Source: Anaerolineales bacterium (GTDB taxonomy: Bacteria > Chloroflexota > Anaerolineae > Anaerolineales > UBA4823). Taken from it: a stretch of 64,000 bases of DNA. Numbering within the stretch: the first letter of the stretch is position 1; the number at the start of each line of letters is the position of its first letter. The notes under the pieces were generated by a model. It saw only the letters and a program-made list of their open reading frames with translations. It was not told the origin of the DNA and did not search any database. The stretch is taken from the NCBI GenBank assembly GCA_003105035.1, contig PQAL01000013.1, forward strand, positions 1 to 64,000, given 5' to 3'. Both the position numbers and the translations under genes were made by a program. Of the stretch, positions 52,083-61,215 are shown in pieces.

Positions 52083-52588
52083 TTTCTTATTAAGTCCATA
52101 TAAGCCCCTTCGATGAGGTCAGCCTCCTGGATGCCTAGCTTGCTCATCAAGTCATCGGCGATAGCCTGACCTTCGGCATCTGACTGGCCAGGCTGAAGGA
52201 CCACTTCCAGCTCCACAAATTTCCCTAAGCCTTGTACATCATCCAGATGGATGCGCGTCTGCCCAGCCAGATACAGGTAACGTACCTTGGTCACCACTCC
52301 CAGCACCCCGAATGCCTGCGCAAGGATCTGCTTCAATCCAGCCGGGTCAGTGGTGTTGGATATTTGGTATTCTGAATGCTTAGGACCCGCCATATCTTGA
52401 CGGAGGTAATATACCAGCTGCCCACAAGCAGGCCCTAATTCGCGGAGCTTGAGCCGCCCATGGGGGCAGCTAAAAAAGGTGTCCTCTTGTGGGATCACCT
52501 GGACGGGAGAATCGCTGATTTTTTCTGCTTTATGGCGCAGGGCTTCAAAATCGGAAACAAGGGCTTTGATCTCAATGTTGGCTGGCAT
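52079..52588 (-). CDS. CYTH-domain protein (class IV adenylate cyclase-like / triphosphatase)
   Basis: This ~169-residue protein starts with MPANIEIKA, a near-match to the ExExK strand of the CYTH tunnel fold (the first E is N, as in many CyaB-like members). Further strands carry RLKLREL, LVYYLRQD, KVRYLYLAGQTRIHLDDV and KFVELEVVL. Members cleave triphosphate or make cAMP. ATG 52588 has GGAGA at good spacing; the frame opens four codons further up. It overlaps the ECF ATPase gene by 17 bp. Confidence 0.78.
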   Translation of the reverse strand: MPANIEIKALVSDFEALRHKAEKISDSPVQVIPQEDTFFSCPHGRLKLRELGPACGQLVYYLRQDMAGPKHSEYQISNTTDPAGLKQILAQAFGVLGVVTKVRYLYLAGQTRIHLDDVQGLGKFVELEVVLQPGQSDAEGQAIADDLMSKLGIQEADLIEGAYMDLIRK

Positions 52589-54212
52589 CCTGTTCTCCAA
52601 TCACGTCTTTAACCGTGAGCCATCCCTGGTGGGGGAAAATCCGCGCTACCTGAGGCGCAAAAGTCGGTGATTCGGTAAGCACTTCCCAGGGTTCGCCATC
52701 TGCCACGAGAAGGCCGTTATCCAGCAGGATGACCCGATCTGCCGCCTGGACAGCCATTTCGACATCATGCGTGACCAGCAGGATAGCCATGCCTTCATCA
52801 CGCCAAATTTTTAACAGACCGAGCAACGCTTGCTTGGCAGCATAGTCGAGCCCGCGTGTCGGCTCATCCAGCAGCAAGGCCCCTGGTTGGGTGACCATAA
52901 CCGCTCCCAGGGCAACCCGCTGGCGTTCTCCGGTGCTCAGGTCGCGCGGGTAGCAATCGGCTTTATCACCGATGCCCAACCGATCTAATAAGAGCTGGGG
53001 TTGATGTTGAGGGGCGGCGCTGTCCATTTGATGATTAATCAAGGTGAGCAATAGCTCATCCTTCACCGTATCAGAAAATAGCAACGCATTTGGGTCCTGG
53101 GGCAGGTATCCCACCGTCTGGCAGATCTCAGCAACCGTTTTGCCTTTGGTATCTATACCGCTGACCAGGATCTTCCCGGCATCGAAAGGCGTCAGGCCTA
53201 CCAGCGTACGCAGTAAGGTTGATTTACCAGCACCATTGTGCCCCATCATCACTGCGATCTCACCCGGGTATAATTGGAAGTCCACCCCACGCAGCGCCTG
53301 AGTATCACCAAAATTCACCTTTAATCCTATGGCCTGGATCAATGGCTCAGCAGCTTTACGAGGTTTTTGTTGTGTATTTTGGGTCTTTTCACCAAGCTCA
53401 TGAAATCCTGGCAAGCCTGACTGGGCGAAGCTGCTGGCTTCTTCGATGGTAAGTGGGAGGGGTTCCCAGCCAAAATGCTTGCCCAGGGTAATCAATGGTG
53501 GATTAAGGTCGATAAGGCTTAACACTTCCCTTGGTTCCCCCGACAACCCCTCTGGAACCACCTCCGATAAATAGACGATTTGACTGGCATGAGGTATGAC
53601 CCGTTCCAGGCGGTGTTCAGCCAGGACGACTGTGAGACCATGCTGCTTGTTCAGCTGCACCAGGGCTTCGAGCACTTCCTCGGCCCCATGCGGATCGAGC
53701 TGGGAGGTAGGCTCATCCAAAACGAGGATGCGTGGTCTGAGTGCCAAAGCTGCCGCAATTGCCACCCGTTGAATCTCCCCTCCGGAGAGGGTTTCGAGTC
53801 GGCGGGTACGAAGGTGGGTCAGCTCGAGCAATTCCAGCACCGCAGCCACCCTGTTTTCCATTTCCTGGCGCGCCAGGGCAGCGTTTTCAAGCGAAAACGC
53901 AATTTCGTCTTCCACGCGGTCAACCACGAACTGGGTCTCCGGGTCTTGAAAGACAAAGCCCACCGTTCGGCTCATCTCACGCGGTGAAAGCACAGCCGGG
54001 TTTTGCCCATCGACTCGAATCGTCCCACTCAAACGCCCACCACTGAAATGGGGAACCAGGCCATTGATGCAGCGCAGCAGGGTGGACTTGCCTGAACCAG
54101 ACAAGCCCATCACCAAACACAGCGCACCATCCGGGATGGTCAGGTTTACCCCGTGGAAAACAGGCTGGTTAGCACCCGGGTAGGTGAAAGATAGATCGGA
54201 GAAGAGGATCAT
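52572..54212 (-). CDS. Fused double ECF-type ABC ATPase (EcfA-EcfA')
   Basis: This 546-residue protein has two complete ABC ATPase domains. Domain one: Walker A GLSGSGKST near residue 35, VFQDPETQFV, LSGGEIQRVAIAAALAL, ILVLDEPTSQLDP. Domain two: Walker A GHNGAGKST near residue 318, LPQDPNALLFSDT, LSTGERQRVALGAVMV, LLLDEPTRGLDYA. This is the energising unit of energy-coupling-factor vitamin or metal importers. No EcfT or S component is adjacent. TATACT lies 8 nt before the ATG, so the mRNA may be nearly leaderless. Confidence 0.88.
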   Translation of the reverse strand: MILFSDLSFTYPGANQPVFHGVNLTIPDGALCLVMGLSGSGKSTLLRCINGLVPHFSGGRLSGTIRVDGQNPAVLSPREMSRTVGFVFQDPETQFVVDRVEDEIAFSLENAALARQEMENRVAAVLELLELTHLRTRRLETLSGGEIQRVAIAAALALRPRILVLDEPTSQLDPHGAEEVLEALVQLNKQHGLTVVLAEHRLERVIPHASQIVYLSEVVPEGLSGEPREVLSLIDLNPPLITLGKHFGWEPLPLTIEEASSFAQSGLPGFHELGEKTQNTQQKPRKAAEPLIQAIGLKVNFGDTQALRGVDFQLYPGEIAVMMGHNGAGKSTLLRTLVGLTPFDAGKILVSGIDTKGKTVAEICQTVGYLPQDPNALLFSDTVKDELLLTLINHQMDSAAPQHQPQLLLDRLGIGDKADCYPRDLSTGERQRVALGAVMVTQPGALLLDEPTRGLDYAAKQALLGLLKIWRDEGMAILLVTHDVEMAVQAADRVILLDNGLLVADGEPWEVLTESPTFAPQVARIFPHQGWLTVKDVIGEQDASQH

Positions 54213-54234
54213 GCGCTAAAAGTATAACACTGTT

Positions 54235-54273
54235 AAAAATGAAGCAGGGCTCAGTACATCCACTGTGCCCTGC
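54235..54273 (-). terminator. Terminator after the GGDEF-EAL response regulator
   Basis: On the minus strand GCAGGGC-a-CAGT / ACTG-a-GCCCTGC (54244-54273) forms a strong stem followed by TTCATTTTT. It lies between the response regulator stop and the ECF ATPase start. Confidence 0.75.
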
Positions 54274-54310
54274 AAGTGATAGCAATATTTGTGGGAATTT
54301 CCATGTATGG

Positions 54311-56968
54311 CTAAGGTGTCTTCAGACGGTGTTCCTTTTGCAGCAGGTTGGTGATTTTCAAGTCATCGGCAGGCATCGAGATTAATTTCCCCTGGATGTA
54401 CTCGCACTCCAGCTTGCTCAGCTGGGTCAGCTGCTCCTTGGTCTCCACGCCTTCCGCGACCACCGTCAACCCCAAACCGTGGGTCAGCTTGATGATAGCT
54501 TGGACGATCTTCATATAGTTAGGATCTTTGAGTATCTTACTTGTGAAGGAACGGTCGATCTTCAGTACCTTGATCGCATAATGCGATAGGTAATTTAATG
54601 ACGAATAACCAACGCCGAAATCATCGATCTGCACCTGGATGCCGTGGGCATTCAGCTTATCAAGCACATCCAGGATGATCTCATAGTTGCCCATCACGGC
54701 ATTCTCTGTGATCTCCAGGTTCAGGCTGGATGGGCTTAAGCCGGTCTGTTCGAGGGTTTTGTTGATGTACTCCACGAAATCGATCTGATTGATATGCTTA
54801 CCAGAGATATTCACACTCACCCCAATGGGCGGTATGCTCGTGAACTGCTTTTGCCATTTGACCAGCTGGGCTGCAGCCTTGCGCATCACCAAGCGATCCA
54901 ACTGGATGATCAAACCTGTCTCGTCTGCCAGGGGGACGAATTCATTGGGCGTTAATAAACCACGTGTGGGATGTTTCCACCTGACCAGGGCTTCGAACCA
55001 CACGATCCGGCCCAGTTTCACATCCACCACCGGCTGGTAAAACACATCTAGCTCTTCCTTCTCTATAGCCTGGCGTAAAGCCGATTCGATTTCAAGACGG
55101 AACATGATCTGTTCGCGCATGGCACTGTCAAAGATCTCATAACGCGAGCGGCCATTCTCCTTGGCGCGATACATGGCTGTATCGGCATCACGCAAGATAT
55201 CCTCCGGGCGGTTGTATCCGGTGGTGCTCAGCACAATTCCCATGCTAGCCGACATGAAGATGGTATGGTTGGGCAGCAAGGTAGCCTGCATGAGTTTTTT
55301 CTGGATGCGGTCAGCCACACGCGTGACGTCACTCACATCCCGAATGTCTTCAAGCAGGATGACAAACTCGTCACCACCCAGGCGCGCCACCGTATCCATG
55401 GGGCGCAGGATAGACTTCAACAGGTGGGCGGTGGCCACGAGCAACTGGTCACCCGTCAGGTGGCCAAGGCTGTCATTGACGTCTTTGAAACGGTCCAGGT
55501 CCAGGAATAAGACCGCATAGATGTTGCTGTGGTCGCGTTTGCTGCGCTCGATGACGTGCTTCAGACGATCGACGAACAAGGCCCGGTTGGGAAGCTCGGT
55601 AAGTGAATCGTGGAAGGCATCATGCAACAGCTTGGTCTCAGCCTGCTTGCGTAACGTAATATCCGTCTGCGAACCAGCCAGGCGGATGGCAGTCTTATCA
55701 GAGCCAATGACGGCCATGCCACGGCTGAGCATCCAGCGGTAGGCACCACTGGAATGCTGGATGCGGTACTCGCACTCGAAATGTGCTGATAATCCTTTTA
55801 CATGGGCGGAGATGTTGGTGCGTAACTGGGTGATATCGTCGGGATGGACACGGTTGAACCATTCATTGGGATTGTCACTGATTTCATCTTCCGCGAAGCC
55901 AAGCATTTGCTTCCAGCGCGGCGAATAATAGATCTGCCCTTTTTTCAGGTTCCAATCCCACAAACCGTCGTTGGCAGCGCGCACCGCCAGGGCATAGCGC
56001 TCTTCGCTTTCGCGCAGGGCAACTTCAGCTTTCTGACGTTCGGTGATCTCGTTCCGGGCTTGCTGGTATAGGTCGGCATTTTCAAGGGCGACGGCAGCAT
56101 AAGCTGCCAGGGAGTTCAGTACCTCTTCGTCCTTTTCCTTGAAGGGCACATTGTTCTTGCGATTATTAACTGAGAGCACACCTAGAGGCTTTCCTTTGGA
56201 AAGGATCGGTACATACATCAGGCTGTGTACCAGGTAGCCGGTGGAAACTTTTAGCGGAGCCTGCAGGCTGGGTTCGACAGCACGCAGTGGGCGTTTCGAT
56301 TGGATCACCTGCCCGACCAGTGAATCAGTGATTGGGATCCGCAGGGTCTTGATCGAATCTTCATCCATATTCTTGACCGCCCGCAGATATAACAGGCCAG
56401 TTTCCTTGTCAAGCAAGGCCAGGAAACCCTCTTCAGCATTGGTCAGTGAAACGCCAGCTTCCACGATACGCACCAGCACTTCGCCGAGCTCCAAAGTGGA
56501 AGTGACGCTCTGGCCAACCTTGGAGAGCGAGGTGAGCCAGGCTACCTGCTCAGCTAGCTGGGAATCCAGGATGGCCTTTTCGCGTTGGAGCCGGCTCTCA
56601 GCCATTGAACGTGTAATCGCTTCAGTCAGCAGGGTTTCATCGAGAGGCTTGCTCAGGTAATCGTGCACTCCCAGGCGAAACGCCTCGGCAGCTACCTGCT
56701 CGGAGCCGTGTCCGGTCATCAAAATGGTGGGAATATGATATCCATCTTGAGAAAGTCGCCGCAACAGTTCAAGGCCGGTGAGGTCAGGGAGCTGTAGGTC
56801 AAGCAGCATAAGGTCTAGTTTACCGTTGTGCTGCTTGATGACCTTAATTGCGGAATTGGCATCCCGCGCCACCGCCACATCATAGCCCAGTCCTGGAAGC
56901 ATTGTCTGGGATAGGAAATCATTGATCTGGCGGTTATCATCTACAACTAAGATGACTTCATGGCTCAT
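54311..56968 (-). CDS. Response regulator with GAF, PAS, GGDEF and EAL domains
   Basis: This 885-residue protein starts with a receiver domain (VILVVDDNRQINDFL, phospho-acceptor aspartate in MLLDLQLPD near residue 57). A GAF domain (about 140-300, LRAVKNMDEDSIKTLRIPI) and a PAS domain (about 320-440, NDGLWDWNLKKGQIYYSPRWKQMLGF) follow. Next is an intact GGDEF site (RLGGDEFVILLED near 530) and an EAL domain (WFEALVRWKHP near 655, DDFGVGYSSLNYL, KIDRSF). It should both make and break c-di-GMP or do one under phosphorylation control. No partner kinase is adjacent. Confidence 0.92.
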   Translation of the reverse strand: MSHEVILVVDDNRQINDFLSQTMLPGLGYDVAVARDANSAIKVIKQHNGKLDLMLLDLQLPDLTGLELLRRLSQDGYHIPTILMTGHGSEQVAAEAFRLGVHDYLSKPLDETLLTEAITRSMAESRLQREKAILDSQLAEQVAWLTSLSKVGQSVTSTLELGEVLVRIVEAGVSLTNAEEGFLALLDKETGLLYLRAVKNMDEDSIKTLRIPITDSLVGQVIQSKRPLRAVEPSLQAPLKVSTGYLVHSLMYVPILSKGKPLGVLSVNNRKNNVPFKEKDEEVLNSLAAYAAVALENADLYQQARNEITERQKAEVALRESEERYALAVRAANDGLWDWNLKKGQIYYSPRWKQMLGFAEDEISDNPNEWFNRVHPDDITQLRTNISAHVKGLSAHFECEYRIQHSSGAYRWMLSRGMAVIGSDKTAIRLAGSQTDITLRKQAETKLLHDAFHDSLTELPNRALFVDRLKHVIERSKRDHSNIYAVLFLDLDRFKDVNDSLGHLTGDQLLVATAHLLKSILRPMDTVARLGGDEFVILLEDIRDVSDVTRVADRIQKKLMQATLLPNHTIFMSASMGIVLSTTGYNRPEDILRDADTAMYRAKENGRSRYEIFDSAMREQIMFRLEIESALRQAIEKEELDVFYQPVVDVKLGRIVWFEALVRWKHPTRGLLTPNEFVPLADETGLIIQLDRLVMRKAAAQLVKWQKQFTSIPPIGVSVNISGKHINQIDFVEYINKTLEQTGLSPSSLNLEITENAVMGNYEIILDVLDKLNAHGIQVQIDDFGVGYSSLNYLSHYAIKVLKIDRSFTSKILKDPNYMKIVQAIIKLTHGLGLTVVAEGVETKEQLTQLSKLECEYIQGKLISMPADDLKITNLLQKEHRLKTP

Positions 56969-57275
56969 GAAGACCTACTATCTTTATTATTAATATACAT
57001 GACACTCATAAAGCCTTCCTTACTATCGCTGGAGGCAGGTAGTATGAGTTGATTCAACGGGCGTAGACAATTGGTCGAGGTAATTATAAAGCATCATTTG
57101 CACAAATTGTGCCAGAAACCAGCCTTACAACTGGCAGAAGGATAATACCGGTAGGATGGAAATACGTGTCGTATGCCAGCCTGCTCCAAAGCGATGGCAT
57201 GAATGGTCACTCATTCGTTGAGCTCGGCGATATAATATATAAACCTGCAACTAGAATGCTTGTTAGGAGATGTAC
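56969..57275. other. Intergenic region between response regulator and polyphosphate glucokinase
   Basis: These 307 bp between divergent genes hold no believable gene. TATAAT occurs at 57231-57236 on the plus strand, about 40 nt before the glucokinase ATG, but without a clear -35. The left end is AT-rich and probably contains the response-regulator promoter. Confidence 0.35.
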
Positions 57276-58022
57276 ATGCAGATACTTGGAATTGATATCG
57301 GTGGTACGGGCATCAAAGGAGCACCCGTTGAAACGGAAGAGGGAGTTCTATTGGCGGAACGGTTCCGCTTACCCACACCGGAAGGAGCGAAACCTGGGGC
57401 GGTAGCGGAAGTCGTCAAATCGATGGCTGAAAATTTTAATTGGCACGGCTCCATTGGGTGCGGTTTCCCGGCAGTGATTCGCGACGGGGTGGCTGAAAGT
57501 GCAGCAAATATCAGCCAGAAATGGATCGGCACGAATGCGGCTGTGCTGTTCTCTCAAGCAACTCAGTGCCCGGTGTATGTGGTCAACGATGCTGATGCAG
57601 CCGGGCTGGCGGAAGTCACATTCGGGGTGGGCAAGGGAGTGCGCGGGGTGGTGCTGATGATCACGATCGGCACCGGGCTCGGTTCAGCATTGTTCATCGA
57701 TGGCAAGCTGGTGCCCAACACAGAACTCGGCCATATCGAAGTGGAATGCGAAGATGCCGAAACCATTGCCTCGGATGTTGCTCGCAAGGAGCAGGATCTA
57801 TCCTGGAAAAAGTGGGCCAAGCGATTGGATAAATACCTGACTACGCTGGAAAACCTCTTCTCACCGGACCTGTTCATCCTGGGCGGCGGAGCGGTTAAGA
57901 AACAGGACCAGTTCTTGCCATACCTGACAGTTCACACAAAAATCATCGCCGCCGAGTTTGGCAATGACGCCGGGATTGTTGGAGCTGCCCTGGCAGCTAG
58001 CTATCAAGTCAATCAGAAATGA
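57276..58022 (+). CDS. ppgK: Polyphosphate glucokinase-like ROK kinase
   Basis: This ~248-residue kinase has phosphate motif [13 protein letters not shown] at residues 4-16, a [12 protein letters not shown] segment, adenosine/phosphate motif [11 protein letters not shown] near 130, and [13 protein letters not shown] near 146, the pattern of PpgK enzymes that phosphorylate glucose with polyphosphate or ATP. The CxCGxxGC zinc motif of other ROK proteins is absent, as expected for PpgK. ATG 57276 has TAGGAG 6 nt upstream; ATG 57270 is in frame but too close. Confidence 0.85.
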   Translation: MQILGIDIGGTGIKGAPVETEEGVLLAERFRLPTPEGAKPGAVAEVVKSMAENFNWHGSIGCGFPAVIRDGVAESAANISQKWIGTNAAVLFSQATQCPVYVVNDADAAGLAEVTFGVGKGVRGVVLMITIGTGLGSALFIDGKLVPNTELGHIEVECEDAETIASDVARKEQDLSWKKWAKRLDKYLTTLENLFSPDLFILGGGAVKKQDQFLPYLTVHTKIIAAEFGNDAGIVGAALAASYQVNQK

Positions 58023-58081
58023 TTGAATTAATTCGGTTTTCTAAACCAGGATAGAATTTGCCCGTTGGCGATAATCAGCAA

Positions 58082-58155
58082 ATTAAATGCGAAGGGCTCA
58101 ACCGATTACCAGCTGGATATTTGCTAGATGCAAGGTTGAGCTCTTCTCAATTAAT
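58082..58155. repeat. Long hairpin between convergent ppgK and hsp20
   Basis: GAAGGGCTCAACC (58091-58103) pairs with GGTTGAGCTCTTC (58134-58146) with one mismatch, and ATTAA (58082-58086) with TTAAT (58151-58155). No T-run follows, so it is an unusual terminator at best. Confidence 0.55.
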
Positions 58156-58242
58156 AAGTTTCAACCAATAACACTCAATTAGCAATTTGCTGAAAGCTGC
58201 CTCTTTTGGATGAAGCTGGCTTCATAACAATCTGTCACAATC

Positions 58243-58671
58243 TTAATTGGTGCTAACTTTGATCGTCTTGGGTCGATCGGCCTCAGCTTTAGGGATGCGC
58301 AGGGATAGCACACCGTTTTTGATTGAGGCTTCCACATGGCTGGCATCGGTTGCGGTGGGCAGGGTGATCACCCGGCTGAACCGGCCGCTGGGCAACTCGC
58401 AAACCATGTACTTCGCCTCAACGCCATCAGCTGATTTAAATTCGCCGCGGATGCTAACCGTGTTGTTTAAAACTTCGATATCCACGTCGTCAGGCTCAAG
58501 ACCGGGGACGAGGGCGGTGATATCATAACCTTCATCAAGTGCTTTGACGTCTACAGCCAGGAGCATTTCACGCTCGGTGGGGGTTTGATCGGTCAAGGCA
58601 TCTTCGAACCAGTTGTTCATTGCACGCCGCATGGCAGCCATGCGATGGTAGGGGGTAACGTAGAATGTCAT
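58243..58671 (-). CDS. Small heat-shock protein (Hsp20/alpha-crystallin)
   Basis: This 142-residue protein has an N-terminal arm (MTFYVTPYHRMAAMRRAMN) and an alpha-crystallin domain: VDVKALDEGYDITALVPGLEPDDVDIEV in parts, FSRVITLPTATDASHVEASIKNGVLSLRIPK in parts, with the A-x-x-x-n-GVL motif, and the terminal IKV. It holds unfolded proteins. I start at ATG 58671 behind GGAG; the longer frame overlaps the upstream gene. No CIRCE is seen at its promoter. Confidence 0.92.
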   Translation of the reverse strand: MTFYVTPYHRMAAMRRAMNNWFEDALTDQTPTEREMLLAVDVKALDEGYDITALVPGLEPDDVDIEVLNNTVSIRGEFKSADGVEAKYMVCELPSGRFSRVITLPTATDASHVEASIKNGVLSLRIPKAEADRPKTIKVSTN

Positions 58672-58795
58672 AATATTTTCTCCTTTATTATCACTATTTT
58701 GTGTATCAATGCGTGAATGATACTTTAGCGATATAAGAGCGCTGCAAACGTTATATATGAAATTTGAAAGAATCCTGTTTGGGATTGTTAACAGA

Positions 58796-59524
58796 TCAGC
58801 GCGAAGCAATGCAGATCAAGCACGGGCTTTCATCGACAAATTCGGATCGGTCAAAATCACCGTACTGGGCATTAACTACCAGCCCTACTTGCCGCAGCTT
58901 ATCCAGATATGCCTGTGTGGGAAGTAAATAATGGGCAGCCAGGGCGGTGAAGCGATCCACCCGCCCATCCGGATGCAACTCATCATAGTACCAGGTAAGG
59001 CGAAAAAGCTTTTTTGTGCGGTGATAGCTGCTACTGACCTGTACCGGATTGCCCGTTTGAGGATGGGTAAATGCCTCCTCATACTCAACGCCTGCGCGGG
59101 CAGGCAGGCTGAGCAACACCTGGGAGTTAGGTATACTGAAGGCAAAAAACCCACCAGGTTTCAGATGCTCATAAACACAGGCCAGGCAGGAGAGTTGTTG
59201 AGCTTCCGACAGGGTGCTGAAGGTATTGCATGGCAGGATGACCAGCGAAAACTGCCGGTGCAGATTAAATCGGCACATATCTTCGACCACCAGCAGTGGG
59301 GTAGGTGTGATCGAGCCGACCCCTTGTTGTAAATAAGCCAGCATGGCTGGGTCATTATCCAAACCCACACAGTGATGTCCTACCTTTGCCATTGAGAGCA
59401 AAACACGGCCGGTACCGCACCCCAGCTCAAGGATTGGATCACCAGCCATGTCGGCCAGCTCCAGCCAGAATGGGAGGTCTTCCAGGTGCATGGTATGGTG
59501 GGCGTGGTAAATCTCTGGGAGCAT
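58796..59524 (-). CDS. Class I SAM-dependent methyltransferase
   Basis: This 242-residue protein has motif I ILELGCGTGRVLLSMAKVG near residues 31-49, VGLDNDPAMLAYLQQG, VVEDMCRFNLHRQFSLVILPCNTFSTL in parts, and HLKPGGFFAFSIPN. The substrate is unknown. It starts two bases after the murJ stop and may be co-transcribed with murJ. Confidence 0.78.
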   Translation of the reverse strand: MLPEIYHAHHTMHLEDLPFWLELADMAGDPILELGCGTGRVLLSMAKVGHHCVGLDNDPAMLAYLQQGVGSITPTPLLVVEDMCRFNLHRQFSLVILPCNTFSTLSEAQQLSCLACVYEHLKPGGFFAFSIPNSQVLLSLPARAGVEYEEAFTHPQTGNPVQVSSSYHRTKKLFRLTWYYDELHPDGRVDRFTALAAHYLLPTQAYLDKLRQVGLVVNAQYGDFDRSEFVDESPCLICIASR

Positions 59525-59525
59525 G

Positions 59526-61112
59526 TCAGTTCGTAGCTGGCCTCAACCGCCGTTTTACTTCTCCCAGCAACATCTGCATTTCTGGTACTTTCAACAAAAA
59601 TATAAAAGATGCGTAAACTAATCCGCCGATGATTACCCCACCTATGCCTACCAGCCAGGCTGCCTGGCTGCTTGTCAGCACCAACCAGCCCCAGATAGAG
59701 AGGGCCATAAAAAAGGTGGCCAGCAGTGCCTGGAGGGTGCCTTTGAAAACCCTTTGGCCTTGCAACCCACCCAGCCTGCGGCGCATGAGGATCACCAACC
59801 CGATCGCTTCCAAGGCGGTGGCCAGCGAGTTAGCCAGTGCCAGCCCACCCAGCGGCAGCCAACCGATACGGGCGAACCAGGCAGAGAACAGCAAGCTGAA
59901 GACGACGTTCAACCCCATCGCAGCTGCACCCACGAAGACAGGCGTCTTGGTATTGTGCATGGCGTAAAATGCCCTGGCCAGGATCTCCACCAGGCAGTGC
60001 CCCACCAGCCCCAGCGAAAACCATAACAACGCCCATGAGATCAGCTGGGTGGACTGCGCAGTAAACTCACCATACTGCATCATCAAGGCAACGATGGACT
60101 GCCGTAACAAGACCAACCCAACCGACGCTGGGATTGCCAGGAACAGGATGCCACGCATGCTGGCCGCCAGAGAGCCGCGCAGGTCGTCCATTTTACCCTG
60201 AGAAAACTGGGCAGAGAGTGTGGGTAGGGCAGCCGTGGCTACCGCCTGCCCGATGAGCGCCTGCGGGAAGAGCATCATGGTGAAGCCCCAATTGATGCCG
60301 GTGACGCTACCTTCAATCATGTATGATGCCAGGCGAGTGTTGACCCAGAAGTTTAGCTGCACCACCGCGACACCGAACACGCGAGGTAACATCAGCAAAC
60401 CCACATGGCGTACCTCGGGCATTTTTAGCCCCAGGCCAGGCACGTAAATGCCCTTGAGCTTCAACAGGCTGGGCACCTGCAGTAGCAGGTGCAGGCCGGA
60501 ACCGATCACCACACCCCATGCCAGGCCGTAAATTCCCATGCTTGGCGCAAGGAACAAGATGCCAAAGATCATACCCAGGCGGTACATGGCAGGGGTAAGG
60601 GCAGGGATGAAAAACACCTGGTGCGCGTTAAGGATACCCATCACCAGCCCGCTGATGCCGAAGATCACGGCGGAAGGCAGCATGATGCGCAGCAGGTTCA
60701 CCGTGAGCGCTTCCTGGGTTGGGTTGTTGGCAAATCCGGGGGCGAGAATATAGTGGACCAGTGGCTGGGCAAAGACAAATGCCAGACAAGCGGCAATGAT
60801 CAGCACGATCAGCACCAGATTGGCAATGGCAGAAGCCAGCTTCCAGGCCGTCTTACGCTCACCTTTGGTCAATAATCCAGTCAGGGTGGGGATGAAGGCT
60901 GATCCTAATGCCCCGCCAGCCATGAGCACGAACAGTGTTTCAGAGACGCGGTTGGCAGCCAGGAAAGCATCCATATCAGCCGATGTGCCAAAAGTTACGG
61001 CATTTAAGATCAGGCTGACCAGGTTGGCGACATTGCTGATCAGCAGGGCGATCATCACCACGCCGGCTGAACGGGCAATCTGGCGGTTAGCGTTATCTTC
61101 GATTACAGCCAC
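59526..61112 (-). CDS. murJ: Lipid II flippase MurJ (MviN family)
   Basis: This 528-residue protein has about 14 helices. Family marks are FGTSADMDAFLAANRVSETLF near residues 42-62, GGALGSAFIPTLTG, LVMGILNAHQVFFIPALTP, and FYAMHNTKTPVFVG near 390. It flips the peptidoglycan precursor across the membrane. Presence of murJ with a peptidoglycan role is notable in Chloroflexota, where wall structure varies. Confidence 0.9.
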   Translation of the reverse strand: MAVIEDNANRQIARSAGVVMIALLISNVANLVSLILNAVTFGTSADMDAFLAANRVSETLFVLMAGGALGSAFIPTLTGLLTKGERKTAWKLASAIANLVLIVLIIAACLAFVFAQPLVHYILAPGFANNPTQEALTVNLLRIMLPSAVIFGISGLVMGILNAHQVFFIPALTPAMYRLGMIFGILFLAPSMGIYGLAWGVVIGSGLHLLLQVPSLLKLKGIYVPGLGLKMPEVRHVGLLMLPRVFGVAVVQLNFWVNTRLASYMIEGSVTGINWGFTMMLFPQALIGQAVATAALPTLSAQFSQGKMDDLRGSLAASMRGILFLAIPASVGLVLLRQSIVALMMQYGEFTAQSTQLISWALLWFSLGLVGHCLVEILARAFYAMHNTKTPVFVGAAAMGLNVVFSLLFSAWFARIGWLPLGGLALANSLATALEAIGLVILMRRRLGGLQGQRVFKGTLQALLATFFMALSIWGWLVLTSSQAAWLVGIGGVIIGGLVYASFIFLLKVPEMQMLLGEVKRRLRPATN

Positions 61113-61215
61113 AGGAATTGATTATATCCGCTAATCCGCCTTAATATTACTGCTCCAACTCCTGTGAGGAAGTAAAATAAAGTATCCGGTGTTACAAAGA
61201 TTGGAGGATTTGCAT

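Noticed and set aside
57109-57405. 98-codon open frame before ppgK
   Set aside because: It overlaps the ppgK start in another frame, lacks a ribosome-binding site and has a random-looking composition.
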